Positions 54,875-61,217 of a stretch of DNA of 61,217 nucleotides are shown one piece after another. Under the pieces are notes generated by a model. It saw only the letters and a program-made list of their open reading frames with translations, was not told the DNA's origin and did no database searches. Each line of letters begins with the position of its first letter. Position 1 is the first letter of the stretch. Made by a program: the position numbers and the translations under genes. The stretch is from Amanita rubescens (taxonomy: Eukaryota > Basidiomycota > Agaricomycetes > Agaricales > Amanitaceae). The stretch spans positions 1-61,217 of the forward strand of contig WION01000309.1 of NCBI GenBank assembly GCA_015039365.1. The letters run 5' to 3'.

Positions 54875-56978
54875 GTAGAGGGTTGACCATATATGCGTTA
54901 ATATATTACACGTTGGGCTTGTCATCGATCATCATTCCTAGTTTCATGTACCATAGATAACAGTTTGGATTATACGAGCATCTTGCTCGCATCGTACACT
55001 CCGTTGCAGCTGTAATGAAAGAAGACCGGTCCGATCCCAACTGTAGAATGGTGTTTACCTCAACGGTCGAGTTGACCTACAAGTAGGCTAGTTACGGATG
55101 CATATTACAGGTATCATAGTTTCGTTGCTCAATCGCTCAATCGGGTAAGCAGGAGTTGCCTTTTGCAAGTTCGACTTCCTTTCGGCGATGTACTCGGGGT
55201 TTTGAAATATATCAAGAAGTTTTGTCTTCGGAGAATGATGATAACAGCTAGTTACATCATGAGGCACATCCGATTGTCCACACAAATGCCCTGTGAAGAT
55301 GGGTGTTATGGCGGTTCAGTCACGGCTCATATGCGCGGGAGTCTCATCCACATACAAGGCCATGTCGCAACCAACAATATCAATGTGGATCAGACTCCCG
55401 ACAATTGCAGAGCCCGCGACGCGTCCACGCGTCGGGATCCTGCCTAGATCACAAGGGACGCCGCATGATATTGAAATCATCCAGATCAAAGTTCTTAGTA
55501 TTGCACAGCAGCTGTGCCGCTACGTCACTAATCACGTATGTGATGCTCGTGTCTTGGGGTCGCTACGGCTGCCACAGTTAAGTACGAATGAGGGTTGTAA
55601 GGCGAAGTTTCTTTGTGGTCCGGCCGCGGGTAACCATACTCGTATTGTATTGTAGTACGTGCCTGTACAAAATGACTAGCTTAGATATTCAGCTCGGTCC
55701 GGACAGACCCTTTGTGTTTACTTTTAGCTGATACGTGTTTCTTCAGTTGGCGTGCCGCCAGTTGCGGTACTGGGTCAGTTGAAACGCCAGGCGAGGCGTA
55801 TATCGTGCGTCATGCTTTTTTGGAGAACAACGGTCTGCTCTGCGAAATCAGCACAGGTGTGGACGCAGAAGACTTTGTCTGGATTAGAGTAAAAAATCGA
55901 TGGCGCTAATTCACTCCAAAATTGCCTTTTTTGTTACTCGGTTAGCTCTGATCCAAATATCGCCTCCAAAGGCATGTATCACGATAGTGACAGCCACTGG
56001 AGGCATTGATCTGTGTACATCGTACGTCACAGGAGGCTAATTCTTTCATTCTCGTCAACACCAGGGAGAGCATCAACGCGATCTTTGAGTAGTAGGATAG
56101 TAGGAATGCAGAGAAGCGACGTCACTGAAAAAAGGCTGTATTTGCGCGCTAGACAGCAATACTAGTCATTATAAAATAAAAATTTCACGAGGACACTGGC
56201 CTGAATCGAAATCGGTTGCAAAGTGGCCTGCATCCGCGGCACGTTTTGCGCCTTATGGGTATGCGGATTCATCCGCGTGTGAGGGGAACAGCCCTGAACT
56301 AGGTATGAGCAAACGTTGTTGGATATGGTACAATATGGAATTAGAACGACGGAACTGCTGGGTGGAACGATTTGCCGATAAAAGGCATTTTCATTTTTAT
56401 TTTCATTTTTGGGATTTTTTTTCCATTTCGCCTGCCTTTGTTCGCTTCGTCTCTGCTCTAGCGCCCAGCGCGCGCCTATGGGCTGCGTAAGGCTATGGCA
56501 ATCGCCTTCTGCCGTTTTGCAGCTCCAAAGCATTCCCAGTGATGCTATACGCTTGGACCATTAGAGATTCTAAATAAAAAAAAACATTTGTCAATTACCA
56601 AAGATGGGCGAATGACTCGGTCAGTCTCACATACCCGTACGAGTCAAGGAACATCGCCCCCGCATCCTGCTTTGTATTCTCTTGCCTCGTTATTGCCGGC
56701 AGTTGAGGCGCAGTATCAAATCAGTTAGAGGTATTGTGTGGCATAGGCATTAGCAATAATGCCACATGGTGTAATTCGAACCGGGCAGCTTAATGGAACC
56801 GGGAGCGTGATTGCGTATTTGTCCGAAGTCCAATTTTACCACTATACGCCAGTAATATGGAGATCCAAATCGTCTTCATAGATTACCCAAACTTCTACAG
56901 CACTGTCAAAAGTGCTGTATATATAAGAACAGGGTCAAAACGACAGATCTTAACGCACCATCCAAGCCTCTCAGTGAT
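54875..56978. other. Intergenic, 2.1 kb
   Basis: The largest stretch without a supported gene in the right half. A short plus-strand frame near 55760-55909 (SVETPGEAYIVRHAFLENNG) may be a gene scrap. A T-rich run at 56390-56432 has (ttttcatt) words. No transposon ends or RNA genes were recognised. Confidence 0.45.
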
Positions 56979-58069
56979 ATGCCACCTACTCTATCCGCTT
57001 ATACTCAGGCGTCCGACATCCCCCAACGCGTCCTTGACACTTTGGAACACCACGCCTGTAACGCGAACGTCGTTCTCCCCAACATCCTGAAATCCAGGGA
57101 ATGTCAGGCCAAAGGCGACCAGCTTTGGATCGTCTACGAGTTGAATGGGGAAATCGTATACGTCCTCGCCATCACTGAAGGCCTGATGGGATCATACCCA
57201 GCTTTTATTGTCACGACGAAGCGGGTTGAGGCTCTGGCTGGCCCTTCATTCGATTCTCAGATGGAGGAATTGGCACGAGAGTTGCTTGGCAGAGTTAACC
57301 ATCGGCGCATTTACTCTGTCTTTGCCGTTCAACCCATTTCCATCAAGTTCAGCGACCTCTGGTCACAACTAACGGGCATTGCCATTGTCAAAGGACCATA
57401 CTACGATTCCTTTATCAGCTTTTGCACAACGCAAACGTTGAGGACGGATAATCAGAGGCCCGCGCCACACCAATTTGAATTGAGGCTCGCTGAGCCAGGT
57501 GACATTGAACTGGTGGCGCCTATGTGTCAGGGCTTCTCAGAGGAATCTGTGAGGCATTTGTCTCTTTCCAAATATAGGGCTTACTCACTGATTATAGTTT
57601 CCATTCGTACTCGATCCGCGTCGCGCAAGAGAAGAGGCCAATTACTTGATAAGCCACGGCCTCGTTTGGGTGTATATGGCGCGCGATGAATATATGGACG
57701 ATTATGAAGTTGCTTCGATTGTCGCTTGCACCCGGAACACGAATCGAGTGGCGACAATTACGAAAGTCTATACCCCAAATGAGTGGCGTAAAAAAGGGTG
57801 TGCCGGGCGCCTTGTCCGATATGTGTGTGAAGAGTAAGTAGAGCCTTCCTTTGTCATATATTATGACTTACGACTTATATGTGTACAGGATCCTTGACCA
57901 GGGAAAGGAGATGGTTGCCCTCTATGTTGGGGTCACTAATGCAGCTCGCAAAGTCTATGCCGACGCCGGCTTTGTCGGCTTGGGGTTGGGCGATGCTCAT
58001 GTCGAGGGTGTTGATAGATGGGTTGAGATCGGTTTTGATCGCAATAATGTTGATCTTGGACACTGGTAG
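56979..58069 (+). CDS. GNAT-family N-acetyltransferase
   Basis: ATG 56979 begins MPPTLSAYTQASDIPQRVLD. The N-terminal half includes LWIVYELNGEIVYVLAITEG and FELRLAEPGDIELVAPMCQG. After an intron of about 50 bases near 57551 the frame resumes FPFVLDPRRAREEANYLIS and VWVYMARDEYMDDYEVASIV. Then comes the acetyl-CoA-binding motif A, ITKVYTPNEWRKKGCAGRLV. A short intron precedes ILDQGKEMVALYVGVTNAAR and KVYADAGFVGLG, the C-terminal GNAT signature, and the stop is at 58067-58069. The substrate is not predictable. It is a two-part GNAT type common in mushroom fungi. Confidence 0.82.
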
Positions 58070-58774
58070 ACTTCGTATCTTGTGCATTGCTTGGTTTCCC
58101 TACAAGAGCATTATACCCCCGATAGACTTTAGACTTTCCACTTACTACATAATTCAAGTCAACTAATCGTAGCATAGGCTTGACGAATGCATTTTTCTTG
58201 CCGCTCATAAAACAACTGCAAGTCAAATGAGAACAATCTCCTGAAACCATAGGTTCAATTCGAAACAAATAGCCGGCAACTCCATATGTGGTAACGTCGT
58301 CATTGATGAAATAGGGTTTTGAGCTGGTAGCGGGGAAATATAGGACAGTTGCTGCACAGCGACGGGAGTGTGTCGCTGGCATGTCACTAATGAAGGGGCA
58401 TTCCGCTGTTAATGCGGCATACCTTAACACGTTAGCTCGCTTTCGCTGTCATGTGGTGTCAGTAACATGTTACGGATTCAGTCGATAAAGTGGTTTACAC
58501 GCAATACATATTTGGTCATCTTACCCACATTGTTTCAACAATAGTTCCAATCAGAGTATCGCCGGGTCTGACATTCGAGGAATTGGCTTATACGTGGTTA
58601 TACGGATGTCAATAGGCAGTTACATACAGAAACGGGCACGGGCCGGCAAACGCTATATCGTTCGATAAGCATTGAGAGTCCCCAAGTAGATTACTAAATA
58701 ATCGAAATCAGCGGGTTGAGATCCCTCATGACCTGGACAATACCTGTGCGTATGCAATTACCGTACAGCATCTT
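58070..58774. other. Intergenic with one doubtful minus-strand exon
   Basis: From about 58430 to 58172 the minus strand is open with Cys-containing sequence (ATVLYFPATSSKPYFINDD, GDCSHLTCSCFMSGKKNAF). It has no start and runs on antisense through the end of the acetyltransferase gene, so I do not call it a gene. Confidence 0.35.
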
Positions 58775-59177
58775 TCAGCGTGACTGGGACGTAAACGCCT
58801 CTTGCGCAGCTTCAGCAAGAGCCTTCTCATTCATCTCTTCCTACGGGGACGTGTTAGCCGAGCGCCGGTAGGTCGCGTTAGGATCGGCTAACTACCTCTT
58901 TTCGAAGCTTCGCTGCAGCGTCACTTCGATCCATTAACTTGCCACCAACATTAATGATATTCGGGCTTGCCGGTTTGGCTATGCGCTTACCTCTGTAATC
59001 GGACAGGAGTTATACACGGGTTTTTTTGCAAGTTAGAGATGGAAGGTTCGTACCTCTTCCTTTTTCTATTATGTGTTTGTGCGCAGATACACCCATTGCT
59101 ATTCCATAGATAGAAAGGCCGACTAGCGAATAGACCACGCCCCTGTGTAAGTAGTCCAAAAAGGACAACCTTGCCAT
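58775..59177 (-). CDS. Small single-pass membrane protein, COX14-like
   Basis: Three exons fit exactly: 59054-59177 (ATG 59177, MARLSFLDYLHRGVVYSLVG), 58896-58990 and 58775-58840, with introns 58991-59053 and 58841-58895. The product is 94 residues. A membrane helix (GVVYSLVGLSIYGIAMGVSA) follows FLDYLHR, then HKHIIEKGRGKRIAKPASPN and a Lys/Glu-rich helix ending AAQEAFTSQSR. The short FLDxLHRxVV + TM layout resembles COX14, a mitochondrial cytochrome-oxidase assembly factor; that name is tentative, while the gene itself is well supported by phases. It is head to head with the SET gene, 93 bases apart. Confidence 0.6.
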
Positions 59178-59270
59178 TGTCCAAGTGAAAGTCGCCCAAA
59201 AAGATTGCGATATTTGTTTGTACGTGTTGTTCCGCCCAATCCTAGTTGCCCAAACTGGACCCGGCATAGT
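59178..59270. promoter_or_regulatory. 93-bp divergent gap between COX14-like and SET genes
   Basis: Start codons of both genes flank this gap and point away from each other, so it must hold both core promoters or 5' UTRs. Confidence 0.5.
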
Positions 59271-61191
59271 ATGGACAACCACCGTATGCTAGCTACTCTA
59301 TACGCGTGGTGCACGTTGAACGGCTTTGATATCGACCCGCGCCTCAAGTTTGATTGGAATTCGGACTCAGGCTGCGGAGTGTACTCGAAAGGATCCTATA
59401 TTCCTGTCCACACGAAGCGTGAGCACCTCGTGCTTTCGCCTGATCCGCGCCAATAATTACCCACTTCGAGTCGTCCGGATCCCAAAACATGCCGTTTTAT
59501 CGACCAAAAACTGCACACTGTCATCGTATATTCCGGCCTCACCGTATGGCCTTGGTGCACAGCTCGCACTGGCTTTGGCGCTTTATGTCGAAATGTAGCA
59601 ACTTTTATCTCATCTAGAGTATCGCCACTGACTTTGAATGTAGTCTAAAAGGAAGATTCTCCAGATGGTTCGGATATTTACAGTCGCTTAATAGGGATAT
59701 CGTTGATATTCCGGTGTTCTGGAATTTTGACATAGGCTCCGGTCCGAATCGCCGGCACCGGGAAGATGGAACAGAAGCGCTACAGTGGCTTAGAGGGACA
59801 GAAGTTGCCAAAATTATGAATACATTAACGGAAGAAAACAAATCCTTGATCGTAAGAATGGTGTGCAGATACTTTGCTGTTAACGCTAAATCATCTGCAG
59901 GACGAATTAAGGGACTATTATCGAGAAGTCGTGGAGCCCTTTATTCACCGTCACGGTAATGCAATAACCGGTCAGCACGAAATAGTCCCCATGCTGCACG
60001 GTTTCTACCAGGCTTATTCGCTTGTATCATCAAGAGCCTTTGTGGTCGATGCGTATCATGGCCTTTGTATGGTCCCCGTGGCGGACTTGTGAGTGGAGTG
60101 CTTGTGCCACGCAACATGGTTTTCGACCCGTTTTTCAAGGTTCAATCACGAGTCTCAACACCGCGTCCATCTTGAGGTAATTTTTTAAATGATCTGTCCT
60201 TATACCATTTTCAACTTGAAAGACAGAGTGACTATCATGTCTGTCCAGAGTGTGGATCATTGCACGAATGTCTTCACGATCGTGCTGAGTCTCCGCTAGC
60301 ACCTGGCACTGTTTCGATCAAGTCGACTCTGCGAGGTTTAACGCTTGAAGATGAAGAACAAGAAGATGATTACCACATGGTATCTGTGACCGCTATTCCT
60401 CCTGGTGTCGAGGTCTTCAACACGTACGGAGAAACTTTAACGAACGCCCAACTACTCACACAGTACGGGTTTATCCTTGAAGCTAATGAAAATGACATTT
60501 TGACGTGGGACATGGAACAAGTTCTTGACTTGATCACAGTACATGACGTTCCCCGCGTCCTTCTCTCGTGGAAACGGTTGTGTGAAGAAGACTGGACCTC
60601 GATCTCACGATCAAGCTTCCTGTACCTGGTAGATGCGGAGGCAAGTCGGAGTCACTCCTTAGCTCTAAACGGGGACGGGAAGATTTCCCACCCGTTATGG
60701 ATCATTGTTGCGCTCTTCTCGCTCGACCAGACAAATAGTGCATTCTCAGAGGAGGCTTCGGAACCTATGTTAAGCCATTTGCGTAGCCTTCTCGACACCC
60801 AATGTTGTAATCGAGAGGCACCTGGAAACTGAAGGTGCGGGCGGTCGGACTGATGGCTGTTCGTATGACTTCGCAGTGTTGAAGAAGCTTGAGCAAGTGT
60901 GCCAGTTGATTATACGGCTGTGTGCAGACCGCGAATTCGAAAACTGGGGTGGCTGGTTTTCCGGCTACTGTTCCCGATGTCGGGGAATATTTTGATGTGT
61001 GTTGATTTTTATTTTGTGATATGTCAGAGCTGACGCGTACGCCGTGCCAGGCCCTTCCTGACAGCCGTCCACGGACGAAGCTGGCGCTCTCGGTGGTGCT
61101 GAGTGAGCTATCGGTCCTTAATAAATGTGAGGCGACGTGGTCGGAGATGTTGGGCATGGTTACGGAGTACCCGAGTGGCAACAAATTGTGA
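59271..61191 (+). CDS. SET-domain protein lysine methyltransferase (SETD6/RKM-like)
   Basis: ATG 59271 begins MDNHRMLATLYAWCTLNGFD; MLATL at 59286 is an alternative. After an intron LVRIPKHAVLSTKNCTLSSY and YGLGAQLALALALYVE follow the split SET layout. Further exons contain WFGYLQSLNRDIVDIPVFWN, SSRAFVVDAYHGLCMVPVAD then LFNHES (SET NH motif), HVCPECGSLHECLHDR (Cys pairs) and GVEVFNTYGETLTNAQLL (catalytic Tyr region). The C-terminal substrate domain includes FAVLKKLEQVCQLIIRLCAD and ELTRTPCQALPDSRPRTKLA, with stop TGA 61189-61191. Between SLLDTQ and VVIERHLETEG (near 60810) the frame shifts without a clear intron. It methylates protein lysines using S-adenosylmethionine, probably on non-histone targets. 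Confidence 0.82.
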
Positions 61192-61217
61192 CTTTGTGCT
61201 TAATTAAACTCATCCCT

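Noticed and set aside
57936..58430. 164-codon minus-strand frame
   Set aside because: Half of it is antisense to the last exon of the acetyltransferase; the rest has no start or recognisable domain.
1..61217. CRISPR arrays, rRNA or complete transposons
   Set aside because: No regularly spaced repeats, conserved rRNA segments, transposase or reverse-transcriptase motifs were seen; the eukaryotic gene structure also makes CRISPR arrays unexpected.

Overview
The window looks like nuclear DNA of a mushroom-forming fungus (Basidiomycota, probably Agaricomycetes). Genes are split by many short GT-AG introns (about 45-60 bases), lie on both strands with little space between them, and belong to families expanded in that group: BTB/POZ proteins, secreted single-pass membrane proteins, P-loop GTPases and tyrosine-kinase-like kinases. 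The species cannot be named from the sequence. Gene models were built by eye from open frames, splice signals and protein-family motifs; exon edges are only as good as that.

1-13.4 kb is an accessory block. Five copies of one gene family (signal peptide, Cys-rich ectodomain, Ser/Thr-rich stalk, one membrane segment, short tail) lie head to tail at 1-480, 1597-2909, 4942-6056, 6573-7879 and 10742-11941. A sixth, decayed copy at 3442-3852 has no long open frame. BTB/POZ genes sit beside the array at 8172-9145 (minus) and 12560-13409 (plus). The last array copy has a stop codon at the end of its signal peptide.

13.5-19.8 kb is a housekeeping block: a GEP4-type mitochondrial phosphatidylglycerophosphatase, clathrin light chain, a monoglyceride lipase and an MDL1-type mitochondrial ABC half-transporter, arranged as two head-to-head pairs with very short gaps.

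19.8-29 kb is rearranged and gene-poor. It holds small unrecognised genes, a Pumilio-family gene that lacks its 5' part and seems to run into a relic of an Hsp70/BiP C-terminus, a membrane protein, and a duplicated block of about 340 bases with an internal deletion.

29.0-33.9 kb is the most unusual locus. A degenerate P-loop GTPase is followed, without a visible gene boundary, by two tandem copies of a unit made of a short helical domain plus a protein kinase domain. All intron positions agree between the units. Unit 1 keeps the catalytic residues but carries frameshifts; unit 2 has an open kinase frame but has lost every catalytic signature. It may be a GTPase-kinase-pseudokinase fusion or a decaying relic of one.

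34-61 kb is mostly conserved single-copy genes: a carnosine N-methyltransferase-like enzyme, a four-RRM RNA-binding protein of the Nrd1/Msa2 type, an RS-rich SCI1-like protein, a saccharopine dehydrogenase-like oxidoreductase, a third (apparently frameshifted) BTB gene, a four-helix membrane protein, a large coiled-coil/low-complexity protein, a secreted subtilisin, a GNAT acetyltransferase, a small COX14-like membrane protein and a SET-domain lysine methyltransferase. No convincing tRNA, rRNA, CRISPR array or intact transposon was found.
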